Source: Prevotella sp. UBA5387
GTDB taxonomy: Bacteria > Bacteroidota > Bacteroidia > Bacteroidales > Bacteroidaceae
NCBI GenBank assembly: GCA_002407775.1
Contig: DHOP01000009.1
Coordinates: forward strand, 32,445-96,444
DNA: 64,000 nt
Reading direction: 5' to 3'
Below, piece after piece: positions 17,016 through 25,977 of the stretch. Under the pieces are notes generated by a model that was not told the origin of the DNA, did no database searches, and saw nothing but the letters and a program-made list of their open reading frames with translations. Every line of letters starts with the position of its first letter. Position 1 is the stretch's first letter. Made by a program: the position numbers and the translations under genes.

Positions 17016-17606
17016 ATGAACATCGACGGATTAGACTATAACACTCAGCGAGAAACTCTAGTGCTACCCGAATATGGACGTGAGGTACAGCGCATGGTCG
17101 ACTATGCACTATCATTAACTGACCGTGCTGAACGACAGAGGTGCGCAGAAACCATCGTTACGACAATGGAGCGCATGTTTCCACAGAGCAAGGCTAACGC
17201 CGACAGCAAACAGAAGTTCTGGGATCACCTTGCCATTATGAGTGATTTCAAGCTTGATATTGATTGGCCTTACGACATTTCCCAGGCCAAGACCATCAAC
17301 TCCAAACCGGAATCGATGGGCTATCCTATGCAAAGGATACCTATAAGGCATTATGGAAGACTGATTTTCGAGAGCTTTGAAAAGCTCAAGACCATGGAAC
17401 CAGGAGAGGAACGCGAGGCTCTTGCGAGACTGACAGCCAACCAAATGAAGCGCGACCTCATGCAATGGAGTCATAGCTATAGCGACGACAAAGTCGCAGA
17501 TGACCTTGCGCGCTACACCGATGGCAAGATTCAGTTGAATCTCGATACCTTCAAGTTTGAAAAAATAGTCATTCCCACACCCGAGAAAAAGCGTAAACGC
17601 AAGTAA
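17016..17606 (+). CDS. DUF4290-family protein
   Basis: A 196-residue, highly charged soluble protein starting MNIDGLDYNTQ, with QSKANADSKQKFWDHLAIMSDFKLDIDWPY in the middle (broken here only for description of the block around residues 50-85) and a basic Lys-rich tail. I recognise it as DUF4290, conserved in Bacteroidetes and commonly next to murA. It starts 65 bases after tsaB and ends 2 bases before murA, so it is probably co-translated with murA. Function unknown. Confidence 0.88.
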   Translation: MNIDGLDYNTQRETLVLPEYGREVQRMVDYALSLTDRAERQRCAETIVTTMERMFPQSKANADSKQKFWDHLAIMSDFKLDIDWPYDISQAKTINSKPESMGYPMQRIPIRHYGRLIFESFEKLKTMEPGEEREALARLTANQMKRDLMQWSHSYSDDKVADDLARYTDGKIQLNLDTFKFEKIVIPTPEKKRKRK

Positions 17607-17608
17607 GC

Positions 17609-18931
17609 ATGGAGTCATTCATTATTGAAGGCGGGCATCAGCTCTGCGGCGAGATCACACCACAGGGTGCCAAGAACGAGGCGCTTGAGGTCATCAGTGC
17701 AACAATGCTGACCACCGAAAAGGTGCGTATCAGCAACATCCCAGACATTCTTGACGTAAACAACCTCATCCAATTATTGCGCGACATCGGCGTGAAGGTC
17801 GAGTGCAACGGTCGAGGCGACTATACGTTCCAGGCCGATGACTTGAACCTCGACTATCTCGACAGCCTTGAATTTGTCAAGAAATGCTCCTCACTTCGCG
17901 GCTCAGTGCTGATGATAGGACCGTTACTTGGTCGCTTCGGAAGAGCCATTATTGCTAAGCCCGGAGGCGACAAGATAGGACGTAGACGTCTAGATACTCA
18001 CTTCCTAGGTTTCAGAAATCTCGGTGCAAGATTCATCAAGGACGAGCAACGAGACGTTTATCTCATAGAGGCAAAGCGCTTGAAGGGTACCTATATGTTG
18101 CTCGACGAGGCTTCGGTTACAGGTACTGCCAACATCATTATGGCCGCCGTGATGGCCAAAGGTGTGACAACGATTTACAATGCAGCCTCTGAACCATATA
18201 TCCAACAGCTGTGCCACTTGCTCAATGCCATGGGGGCGAGCATATCAGGTATCGGTAGTAACCTGCTGACTATTGTGGGGGTGGATAGCCTCCACGGTGC
18301 AACCCACAGGCTATTGCCCGATATGATTGAGGTCGGTTCATTCATAGGCATGGCGGCAATGGTAGGTAACGGCGTGCGAATCAAGGACGTTTCACTACGC
18401 AATCTTGGTATCATTCCCGATGCCTTTAGGCGCATCGGTGTGAAGATTAAGGAGGAAGGAGATGACCTTTACATACCTCATCAGCCACATTATCAAGTCG
18501 AATCGTTCATCGATGGTACGATTATGACTCTTTCAGACGCACCTTGGCCAGGACTGACTCCTGACCTCTTGTCAGTGCTTCTCGTTGTCGGTACACAGGC
18601 TAGAGGGACCGTTCTCATTCACCAAAAGATGTTTGAGAGCCGTCTCTTCTTTGTTGACAAACTCATAGACATGGGTGCTCAGATTATCCTTTGTGATCCA
18701 CACAGAGCCGTAGTCGTTGGCCAGGACCATCGCATAAAGCTTCGTGCTGGTAAGATGACAAGCCCGGATATCCGCGCCGGTATCGCTTTGCTTATTGCTG
18801 CAATGAGTGCTGACGGCACAAGTCGCATTGATAACATTGCTCAAATAGACCGTGGCTATGAGGATATTGAGCAACGACTCAACAATTTGGGAGCCAAAAT
18901 TAAGCGCGTCGATGATTGTTCGATCGTGTGA
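17609..18931 (+). CDS. murA: UDP-N-acetylglucosamine 1-carboxyvinyltransferase (Asp-type active site)
   Basis: A 440-residue EPSP-synthase-fold enzyme that transfers enolpyruvate from PEP to UDP-GlcNAc, the first committed step of peptidoglycan synthesis. Family motifs include the N-terminal GAKNEAL, SLRGSVLMIGPLLGRFG and the loop PGGDKIGRRRLDTH. The loop normally reads PGGC, with Cys115 in E. coli the residue alkylated by fosfomycin; here the residue is Asp121. Asp at this place is known to support catalysis and to give natural fosfomycin resistance in Mycobacterium, Chlamydia and Borrelia. The start is fixed by the 2-base gap after the DUF4290 gene. Confidence 0.96.
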   Translation: MESFIIEGGHQLCGEITPQGAKNEALEVISATMLTTEKVRISNIPDILDVNNLIQLLRDIGVKVECNGRGDYTFQADDLNLDYLDSLEFVKKCSSLRGSVLMIGPLLGRFGRAIIAKPGGDKIGRRRLDTHFLGFRNLGARFIKDEQRDVYLIEAKRLKGTYMLLDEASVTGTANIIMAAVMAKGVTTIYNAASEPYIQQLCHLLNAMGASISGIGSNLLTIVGVDSLHGATHRLLPDMIEVGSFIGMAAMVGNGVRIKDVSLRNLGIIPDAFRRIGVKIKEEGDDLYIPHQPHYQVESFIDGTIMTLSDAPWPGLTPDLLSVLLVVGTQARGTVLIHQKMFESRLFFVDKLIDMGAQIILCDPHRAVVVGQDHRIKLRAGKMTSPDIRAGIALLIAAMSADGTSRIDNIAQIDRGYEDIEQRLNNLGAKIKRVDDCSIV

Positions 18932-18955
18932 TAGTAAAGAATAGCCAATACAAGA

Positions 18956-19477
18956 ATGATTAGACGGGACGAAGTTTACCGCATTGGACGCATAGGAAAA
19001 CCTCACGGAGTGAAGGGCGAAATGACGTTCCAGTTCGACGACGATGTCTTTGATCGCGTGGAATCCGACTATCTTTTCATCGAGATTGATGGCATTTTGG
19101 TGCCATTTTTCATAAGTGAATATCGCTTTCGGAGCAACGAAACAGCATTGGTTACGTTCGAGGACATTGACAGCGAAGAACAAGCCAAAGAGCTGACAGG
19201 GTGTGATGTCTATTTTCCCAATCAGGAACTTGATGGCGATGAAAACGAGATTTCGTGGGCAGAGCTTATCGGTTATCAGATCGTTGATGCCAATTCAAAT
19301 GATGTTGTCGGCACCATAGATCGCATTGACGACACGACAATCAATACCCTCTTTGAGCTTTCGCAGGCCGATGGAACTGAGTTACTAGTGCCTGCCAGTC
19401 CCGAAATCATCACCAACATAGATGTAGAACAGCGTATTATAACTATGAACATCCCAGAAGGGTTGCTCAACCTATAA
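18956..19477 (+). CDS. rimM: 16S rRNA processing protein RimM
   Basis: A 173-residue protein that binds ribosomal protein S19 and helps mature the 30S subunit head. The N-terminus YRIGRIGKPHGVKGEM is the RimM signature, and the C-terminal PRC-barrel part contains ELLVPASPEIITNID. It lies 24 bases after murA and 102 before dxr in the same run. Confidence 0.95.
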   Translation: MIRRDEVYRIGRIGKPHGVKGEMTFQFDDDVFDRVESDYLFIEIDGILVPFFISEYRFRSNETALVTFEDIDSEEQAKELTGCDVYFPNQELDGDENEISWAELIGYQIVDANSNDVVGTIDRIDDTTINTLFELSQADGTELLVPASPEIITNIDVEQRIITMNIPEGLLNL

Positions 19478-19579
19478 GCGTGTGCAAAACTCAAAATGAG
19501 TAAGTTCACCATTTAGGTGAATATTGAAAGGTCCTTAGATGAGACCTTCCAGACTTTAGCGACAAAACAAGGAATTGTA

Positions 19580-20743
19580 ATGAAAAAGCGACAGATATGT
19601 ATTCTCGGTAGCACGGGTTCCATTGGAACACAGGCTTTGGACGTTATCGCCCAACATTCCGACCGCTACGAGGCTTATTGTCTTACAGCAAACAACAACA
19701 TAGAAAAGCTTGCAGAGCAGGCACGGAAGTTCAATCCAGCCTGCGTTGTCATTGCCAACGAAGCACTATACGATAATCTTGTGAGTCTTCTTGCAGACCA
19801 ACCAGGCATTAAGGTCTATGCGGGCAAGGAGGCATTGGCACAAGTTGTAGAGGCCGACCCAATCGATATCGTTCTTGCTTCGATGGTTGGATTTGCTGGA
19901 TTGGTACCAACTATCCATGCCATTAAAGCTCGCAAGAAGATTGCGTTGGCCAACAAGGAGACACTAGTTGTGGCTGGTGAGCTGATGCTCAACCTCGTGC
20001 AACAAAACCATGTGGATCTATTGCCAGTGGATTCCGAGCATAGCGCCATCTTCCAAAGCCTTGTAGGAGAAGAACAAAACGAGGTAGACAAGATCCTTCT
20101 GACCTGTTCGGGCGGTCCTTTTAGGCTTTTCAGCCATGAGCAACTTGCCAAAGTTACTGCGGCAGATGCCCTCAAGCACCCTACGTGGGACATGGGAGCG
20201 AAGATCACCATCGACTCTGCCACACTGATGAACAAGGGGTTTGAAGTAATGGAAGCTAAGTGGTTATTTGGCGTTCCTGCCGACCACATCGAAGTATTAA
20301 TACATCCTCAGAGTATCGTCCATAGCGGGGTTCAGTTCAAAGACGGTGCGGTGAAGGCTCAACTTGGTGTGCCCGACATGCGTTTGCCTATCCAATATGC
20401 CTTTTCATACCCCGAAAGACTGCCTCTAAATGGTGATTTTCTTGACCTTTTCAAAGCCCAACAGTTAGAGTTCTTCAAGCCCGACATGGAAAAATTCCCG
20501 TGTCTCGCCCTTGCTTATGATGCCATCCGTCAAGGCGGAAACATGCCCTGTATTCTCAATGCAGCCAACGAAGTGGCCAACGCAGCGTTCAGACGGGGAG
20601 AATGTTCATTCCTTGGCATAGCAGAAATCATCAGCAAGACTATGACAAAAACGACTTTTGACGCCATCCCCGACCTTGACATTTATCTGCAAACAGACAG
20701 CGAGGCTCGTGCCATCGCCACTGAAATATTGAGAAACAAGTAA
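19580..20743 (+). CDS. dxr: 1-deoxy-D-xylulose 5-phosphate reductoisomerase
   Basis: A 387-residue enzyme converting DXP to MEP with NADPH in isoprenoid synthesis. I chose the ATG at 19580 because ILGSTGSIGTQALDVI (the NADPH-binding motif) follows within a few residues; the frame is open from 19517 but adds a non-family stretch. Other marks are ALANKETLVVAGE, DSEHSAIFQ (metal and substrate residues), SGGPFR and MNKGFEVMEA. The flexible loop HPQSIVHS is present. Confidence 0.96.
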   Translation: MKKRQICILGSTGSIGTQALDVIAQHSDRYEAYCLTANNNIEKLAEQARKFNPACVVIANEALYDNLVSLLADQPGIKVYAGKEALAQVVEADPIDIVLASMVGFAGLVPTIHAIKARKKIALANKETLVVAGELMLNLVQQNHVDLLPVDSEHSAIFQSLVGEEQNEVDKILLTCSGGPFRLFSHEQLAKVTAADALKHPTWDMGAKITIDSATLMNKGFEVMEAKWLFGVPADHIEVLIHPQSIVHSGVQFKDGAVKAQLGVPDMRLPIQYAFSYPERLPLNGDFLDLFKAQQLEFFKPDMEKFPCLALAYDAIRQGGNMPCILNAANEVANAAFRRGECSFLGIAEIISKTMTKTTFDAIPDLDIYLQTDSEARAIATEILRNK

Positions 20744-20778
20744 TTTATAACATACAAACACAAGCGACAAATTTGCTC

Positions 20779-22212
20779 ATGGAAATATTTTTGATAAAGC
20801 TACTACAATTCATTCTGTCTATCTCTCTTCTCGTTTTGCTCCACGAGGGCGGCCATGCGCTTGCCTCAAAACTCTTCGGAGTGAAGGTCGAAAAGTTTTT
20901 TATCTTCTTCGATGTCTCTATAGGCAAGTGGTCAGGTAAACTCTTTAGCTTCAAACCTAAGGGCAGTGCTACTGAATACGGCATGGGTTGGCTACCACTT
21001 GGAGGCTATTGCAAGATTGCCGGAATGATTGACGAGAGCATGGATACCGAACAGATGAAGAACGATCCACAGCCTTGGGAATTTCGCACGAAACCGGCTT
21101 GGCAGCGCCTCATCATCATGGTAGGTGGCGTAACAGTCAACTTCCTGCTCGCTCTCTTTATCTATTCGATGATCATGTTCCATTGGGGCGAGAGCTACAT
21201 CGCCGTGTCCGACATGGACATGGGTATGAAATTCAATAGCGAGGCTAAAGCTCTGGGCTTTCAAGATCATGATATTATCGTTGGTACAGACAAGGGTACT
21301 TTCCGTGATTTCAATGTGGACGTCTATCGAGATCTGTCCGAAGCTACATACGCTGACGTGATTCGCGCTGGCAAGAAAGTTCGTATTCCATTACCAGGTG
21401 ATCTCAATCTTCTTGATATGCTAAAGGCCACTCCAAGGTTCCTATCACCTTTCACGCCAGCAATCATCGACAGTGTACCAGCAACCATTCCCTTGGCAGA
21501 CAATGAGAATGTCACTATTCCTTCCCCAGCTCATCAAATAGGGCTTGCTAAGGGTGATAAAATACTCTCGATCAATGGCAAGGCCGTGGACTCTTACAAC
21601 ACATTTGTTGACGAGATAGGACGCTTGGATGACCAGCTAACCGAAGGAACAACACACCAAGACAGTATTAGGCTACGAACGATATCGCTCATTGTGGCGA
21701 AGGCCGGCACTTCAAAGGTAGACTCACTTCAGACCATCCTTACTCCCGATCTAAAGTTAGGATTTACCGCTCCCTCCTTCTTCAAGCTATATGAGAAGAA
21801 GACTACACACCTCACCTACGGCTTCTGGGAGAGCTTCCCTGCTGGTGTAACCTATGGATGGAACGTCCTTAAGGGTTACGTTAGTGACATGAAGTATGTG
21901 TTTACAGCTGATGGCGCTAAGAGCCTTGGTGGTTTCGGTGCCATCGGAAGCCTATTCCCAAGCAGTTGGAACTGGTATTTGTTCTGGAAAATGACCGCCT
22001 TTCTGAGCATTATCCTTGCCTTTATGAACATCCTTCCCATCCCCGCGCTCGATGGAGGACACGTGCTTTTCCTACTTTATGAGATCGTTACGCGACGTAA
22101 GCCTTCAGAAAAATTCATGATTCGAGCCGAGTATATTGGTATCAGTATATTGATTTTGCTCATGATTGTGGCCAACTTGAATGACATCCTAAGGTGGCTT
22201 GGCGTGATGTAA
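20779..22212 (+). CDS. rseP: RseP-type site-2 intramembrane metalloprotease
   Basis: A 477-residue membrane protease. The zinc motif HEGGH lies in the first span (LLVLLHEGGHALASKLFGV) and the third ligand in PALDGGH of a later span. The middle is periplasmic with PDZ-type sequence (IGLAKGDKILSINGKAV). In other bacteria RseP cuts anti-sigma factors and leftover signal peptides. It follows dxr by 35 bases, a widespread pairing. The ATG at 20779 is preferred over a TTG at 20773. Confidence 0.95.
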   Translation: MEIFLIKLLQFILSISLLVLLHEGGHALASKLFGVKVEKFFIFFDVSIGKWSGKLFSFKPKGSATEYGMGWLPLGGYCKIAGMIDESMDTEQMKNDPQPWEFRTKPAWQRLIIMVGGVTVNFLLALFIYSMIMFHWGESYIAVSDMDMGMKFNSEAKALGFQDHDIIVGTDKGTFRDFNVDVYRDLSEATYADVIRAGKKVRIPLPGDLNLLDMLKATPRFLSPFTPAIIDSVPATIPLADNENVTIPSPAHQIGLAKGDKILSINGKAVDSYNTFVDEIGRLDDQLTEGTTHQDSIRLRTISLIVAKAGTSKVDSLQTILTPDLKLGFTAPSFFKLYEKKTTHLTYGFWESFPAGVTYGWNVLKGYVSDMKYVFTADGAKSLGGFGAIGSLFPSSWNWYLFWKMTAFLSIILAFMNILPIPALDGGHVLFLLYEIVTRRKPSEKFMIRAEYIGISILILLMIVANLNDILRWLGVM

Positions 22213-22250
22213 ACATGCTATTGCCGGTTATAAAATAACTGAAAAGATTA

Positions 22251-23231
22251 ATGGATATCATTAGATTTCTCAAGAACTGGACTTTGCCGGTAGCCATTGC
22301 TACTGGCATCGTTGTTTATTTACTATTCCACTTCATACCCTTTCTGCAGCCCATTGGTCAATGGTACGAACCTTACAATGACTCGGTGCTGCCCGTCTTC
22401 ATGTTTTTCATGCTCTTCGTAACTTTCTGTAAGGTAGACTTCCGCATGCTATTGCCAGTCAAGTGGCATCTGTGGATAGGCCTACAGCAAATTGTCTTTG
22501 TACTTACCATCATGGGAGCAATTGTCGGCTTTGGCATCACAGGCAAGGCATTGATCTTACTTGAGGCCGTTCTCGCTAGTATTATCTGTCCGAGCGCCAC
22601 TGCCTGTGCAGTAGTAACGCAGAAGCTCGGAGGCAGTTTGGAACAGACAACAACCTTTACTTTCATCTCCAACATTATCTCCGCGCTGCTCATACCAATC
22701 TGTTTTCCCTTACTTCCTCAGACCTCAGCAAGCGTTGCTCAAGTGGAATTCATGCCTCTTTTCCTAAGAATTCTTTGGCAGGTAAGCATCGTGCTCCTGC
22801 TCCCCATGGTGATGGCGTATATTGTGAAGCATTATTTTCATAGTCTGCACCGACGCATCATTAGCATCAAGGACTTTGCCTATTACCTCTGGGCGGGATC
22901 ACTCGTCATTGTAACGGGTACCACAATGATGAATATCTTTAAGGCAGAGGAACACTCCACCTTGATTTTCCTCGGTTCCATCGGAATAATGAGCCTCATC
23001 CTTTGTATCATACAATTTGCCACAGGGCGCTTTATAGGACATTATTTTGGCCATGCCATCGAGGCAGGTCAGAGCCTAGGACAGAAGAATACATCCTTTG
23101 CCATTTGGGTAGCCACTGCCTTTCTGAATCCCCTCTCTTCAGTAGGGCCTGGTTGTTACATCCTTTGGCAAAACATAATCAATTCTGTTGAGATATGGAT
23201 GGCAAGGAAGAACGAAGTGATTAAAACATGA
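22251..23231 (+). CDS. membrane transporter resembling the bile acid:sodium symporter (BASS) superfamily
   Basis: A 326-residue protein with about ten hydrophobic segments. Marks include CPSATACAVVTQKLGGS in the fourth span region and GQSLGQKNTSFAIWVA near the C-terminus, which resemble the two broken-helix motifs of BASS-type sodium-coupled carriers. No catalytic or soluble domain. It lies 38 bases after rseP and may be co-transcribed. Substrate unknown; family call moderate. Confidence 0.7.
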   Translation: MDIIRFLKNWTLPVAIATGIVVYLLFHFIPFLQPIGQWYEPYNDSVLPVFMFFMLFVTFCKVDFRMLLPVKWHLWIGLQQIVFVLTIMGAIVGFGITGKALILLEAVLASIICPSATACAVVTQKLGGSLEQTTTFTFISNIISALLIPICFPLLPQTSASVAQVEFMPLFLRILWQVSIVLLLPMVMAYIVKHYFHSLHRRIISIKDFAYYLWAGSLVIVTGTTMMNIFKAEEHSTLIFLGSIGIMSLILCIIQFATGRFIGHYFGHAIEAGQSLGQKNTSFAIWVATAFLNPLSSVGPGCYILWQNIINSVEIWMARKNEVIKT

Positions 23232-23369
23232 TATTTTAGGGTATAACCAATAATTGCGACTTGCTCAAACCGTGCTTTATTTCATCTGTTTTCATGAATC
23301 ACTAAATTTAGATTGATTTTTCGAGATTTTATAATAAACCACCTTTCCTAACATTAACAAGAACTCATA

Positions 23370-24413
23370 ATGAAGAAATTATTTTTTTCTATCCTGATTG
23401 CTACTTCAGCAACACTCAGTGCCAATGCCCAGAATCCAATAAAGGGCAATTATGGCTATCTCTATTGCCACATGAGCGACCGTGGGGAATATACAGCCTA
23501 CGCCGTAAGCCGTGATGGATACCACTATGAGGATATCCTCAACGGAAACCAAATATTTGATCCGGAGATACATGCTCGCATCGAAGGAGGCACACGCGAC
23601 GCCTATATCACCCGTAGTTGGAACGGCAAAGGCTACATCATGGTGACAACCGACATGTGCGTACGCAAGAGTCACAAGTGGGACAACTATGGCATCGACC
23701 TGCTCAAGAGCAAAGATCTCATCAACTGGACATCGGTTACCGTCGATTTCCGCAAGGGTATGAGCAACTTTTCAGATGCTGCTACCGCTACACCACCCTA
23801 CAAAGACTGGTCCACGATCAATCGTGTGTGGGCTCCGCAGATATTTTGGGACCCCAGCTATCAATGGTCCAATGGCAGCCGAGGAGGCTACATGATCTAT
23901 TTCTCAATGCTCAACCGCCCGGAGGAACAATATGATCGCATGTATTATTGCTATGCCAACAAAGACTTTACTCAGCTCACCACTCCACGACTGCTATTCG
24001 ATTGGGGCTACGCCACCATTGATGCCGACATCAATCTCCTTGCCGATGGCAAGTATCATATGCTCATCAAGAAGGAGGGAGGACACCCGGGCATCTACAC
24101 TGCCGTGTCAGACCATCTCACATACGGCTGGGGAGAACCTGTGGAACATGACTATGTGAGCTTTGAGGGCGACAAGAAGTGCGAGGGGTCTTCGGCCTTT
24201 CAACTCAAAGGCGATAAGACCTGGCGAGTAGCCTACATTCAGTACAGTGACAATCCCAAGCACTATCGCATCTGCAAGGCCGATGAAAACCTGCGAAACT
24301 TCCATGACCCTGTGGATATCCAAGGCGTTACAGGCCCCCAGCATGGGTCATTCATGCGGATCACTAAGAAAGAGTACAAGCGCTTGCTGGAGCTTAATGA
24401 GGAGCAAAAATAG
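23370..24413 (+). CDS. secreted GH43-family glycoside hydrolase
   Basis: A 347-residue protein with a signal peptide ending at ANAQ. GH43 five-bladed propeller sequence is seen: NYGYLYCHMSD at the start of the fold, SKDLINW, RVWAPQIFWDPSY (the WAP-x-IF motif), DADINLL (pKa-modulating Asp region) and KKCEGSSAF with the general-acid Glu candidate (CEGSS). GH43 enzymes cut arabinose or xylose side chains and xylan or arabinan backbones. It stands alone with a bidirectional terminator after it; the 138-base gap before it holds no strong promoter box. Exact substrate not determinable. Confidence 0.9.
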   Translation: MKKLFFSILIATSATLSANAQNPIKGNYGYLYCHMSDRGEYTAYAVSRDGYHYEDILNGNQIFDPEIHARIEGGTRDAYITRSWNGKGYIMVTTDMCVRKSHKWDNYGIDLLKSKDLINWTSVTVDFRKGMSNFSDAATATPPYKDWSTINRVWAPQIFWDPSYQWSNGSRGGYMIYFSMLNRPEEQYDRMYYCYANKDFTQLTTPRLLFDWGYATIDADINLLADGKYHMLIKKEGGHPGIYTAVSDHLTYGWGEPVEHDYVSFEGDKKCEGSSAFQLKGDKTWRVAYIQYSDNPKHYRICKADENLRNFHDPVDIQGVTGPQHGSFMRITKKEYKRLLELNEEQK

Positions 24414-24487
24414 TCAGTTAAACAACTAACAAAAGAACTAACAGATTACTCAATCACCTCAAAGACAGGTAATCATAGTCACTAAAA

Positions 24488-24530
24488 AAGAGCCATTTCT
24501 ATTATCATGACGATAATTGAAATGGCTCTT
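24488..24530. terminator. bidirectional intrinsic terminator between GH43 and fabI
   Basis: A perfect 12-bp inverted repeat (AAGAGCCATTTC at 24488-24499 against 24519-24530) with a 19-base loop, an A-run on its left side and CTTCT-type pyrimidines on its right. The genes on both sides converge on it. Confidence 0.85.
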
Positions 24531-24569
24531 CTAAATGTTTCGACAACACTAACGATTGTCTATTACTTC

Positions 24570-25427
24570 TTATCCATAAATGACATTACCTTCTTCGTCC
24601 ATATATTCATCAAGTCCCTTTTCATAGGTAGCCATGGCACGGAGACTCATACCGATGCTGGAGAAACCACCATCATGGTAGAGATTTTGCATCGTAACCT
24701 TGCGAGTGAGATCTGAGAACATCACCATGCAATAGTCGGCACACTCTTCTGCAGAGGCGTTGCCTAAAGGAGACATACGCTCTCCGAAGTGATAGAGCTT
24801 ATCCATACCCTTCACACCTTGCCCAGCTGTAGTAAGAGTAGGTGACTGTGAAATCGTATTGATGCGGACATGACGCTCGCGTCCATAGATGTAACCAAAG
24901 CTACGTGCGATGCTTTCTAGCAACGCTTTGGCATCGGCCATATCATTGTAGCCATAGAATGTGCGTTGAGCTGCTATATAAGACAAAGCTACTACTGAAC
25001 CATAATCAGCAATTGCGTCTAGCTTCTTGGCAGACTGCAGCATCTTGTGGAATGAAATAGCAGAGATGTCAAGTGTCTTGTCGAGCATATTATAGTCGAG
25101 ATCATCGTATGTGCGATGCTTACGGACATTAGGAGACATGCCAATTGCATGAAGCACAAAGTCAATCTTTCCGCCCAAAATTTCCATTGAGCGTTTGAAG
25201 ACCTGCTCCAAATCCTCCAAGCTTGTTGCGTCAGCCGGTACAACTTCACAATGCAATTTTTCAGCAAGAGCATCGATCGTTCCCATACGTACAGCTATAG
25301 CCGTGTTAGATAAGGTGATGGTTGCACCCTCCTCAACGGCACGCTCAGCCACCTTCCAGGCAATGGATTTGTCATTGAGAGCACCGAAAATAATGCCCCT
25401 CTTTCCCTTTAATAAGTTATTACCCAT
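24570..25427 (-). CDS. fabI: enoyl-[acyl-carrier-protein] reductase (NADH)
   Basis: A 285-residue short-chain-dehydrogenase-fold enzyme that does the last reduction of fatty-acid elongation and is the triclosan target. The start at 25427 is chosen because MGNNLLKGKRGIIFGA begins the family alignment; the longer frame adds nine residues across the promoter box. The FabI motif Tyr-x6-Lys is in YNDMADAK, with a second Tyr upstream (FYGYN), and SQSPTLTTAGQGV is the substrate-loop region. The C-terminal extension is longer than in E. coli. Confidence 0.95.
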   Translation of the reverse strand: MGNNLLKGKRGIIFGALNDKSIAWKVAERAVEEGATITLSNTAIAVRMGTIDALAEKLHCEVVPADATSLEDLEQVFKRSMEILGGKIDFVLHAIGMSPNVRKHRTYDDLDYNMLDKTLDISAISFHKMLQSAKKLDAIADYGSVVALSYIAAQRTFYGYNDMADAKALLESIARSFGYIYGRERHVRINTISQSPTLTTAGQGVKGMDKLYHFGERMSPLGNASAEECADYCMVMFSDLTRKVTMQNLYHDGGFSSIGMSLRAMATYEKGLDEYMDEEGNVIYG

Positions 25428-25451
25428 AATTTTTTTTCTGATTTGTGGCGA

Positions 25452-25459
25452 CAAAGGTA
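25452..25459 (-). promoter_or_regulatory. promoter -7 box for fabI
   Basis: The minus strand reads TACCTTTG, 24 bases ahead of the preferred start codon at 25427. Confidence 0.6.
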
Positions 25460-25977
25460 ATCATTAAATCAGAAATTATGAACAATTTATCGAAAAAACA
25501 GACCAATTTTGAATCCTTCAGGATCTTTAACTCTTTGTTTAATAGCCTAATTACACCTGTCAGTAATATTCGTCGTAACTCTTTTAAGCCTAAGTAGCTT
25601 TCCTATTCGCCCCATTATATCTATGAGATGGGATTGTGATTCAAATTGATTCACCGAGTGATTCAAATTGAATTACCGTGTGAAACAAATTGATTCACTA
25701 AGTGATTCAAATTGATTCACATACTCATATGGCACGCAATCATGTTAGATAAGAATGGAATTGCCAATCGAAAAACTACTTCTAACCACAATAAAACAAT
25801 GAGAATGAATAGGGATAATTTCAATTATATAAAGTATTAAAAAGAAATCACAGCGTAGAATAGTCAATTTTTACGCTATGAAAATTATCTTTATTATTTA
25901 AACATTGCTCGAAAATCCAATATTTATTGGTAAATATCGATAGTGTTCCCGATTGATATAATACTTTTTCTAACGAG
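25455..25977. other. AT-rich intergenic region containing repeat array C
   Basis: 523 bases between fabI and the end of the PCMD/calycin gene, both on the minus strand. It holds the fabI -7 box and repeat array C at 25636-25720. The part from 25800 to 25977 is very AT-rich and shows no gene or clear terminator. Confidence 0.7.
25636..25720. repeat. dispersed palindrome array, locus C (4 units)
   Basis: Units begin at 25636, 25658, 25680 and 25702, 22 bases apart. Three fit the consensus with CAC at the right end and one with TAC. The central base is A in all four. Spacers are CGA, CGT, TAA. Confidence 0.95.

Noticed and set aside
18572..19183. 203-residue minus-strand frame across murA and rimM
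   Set aside because: It spans two well-supported opposite-strand genes and has no recognisable protein character.
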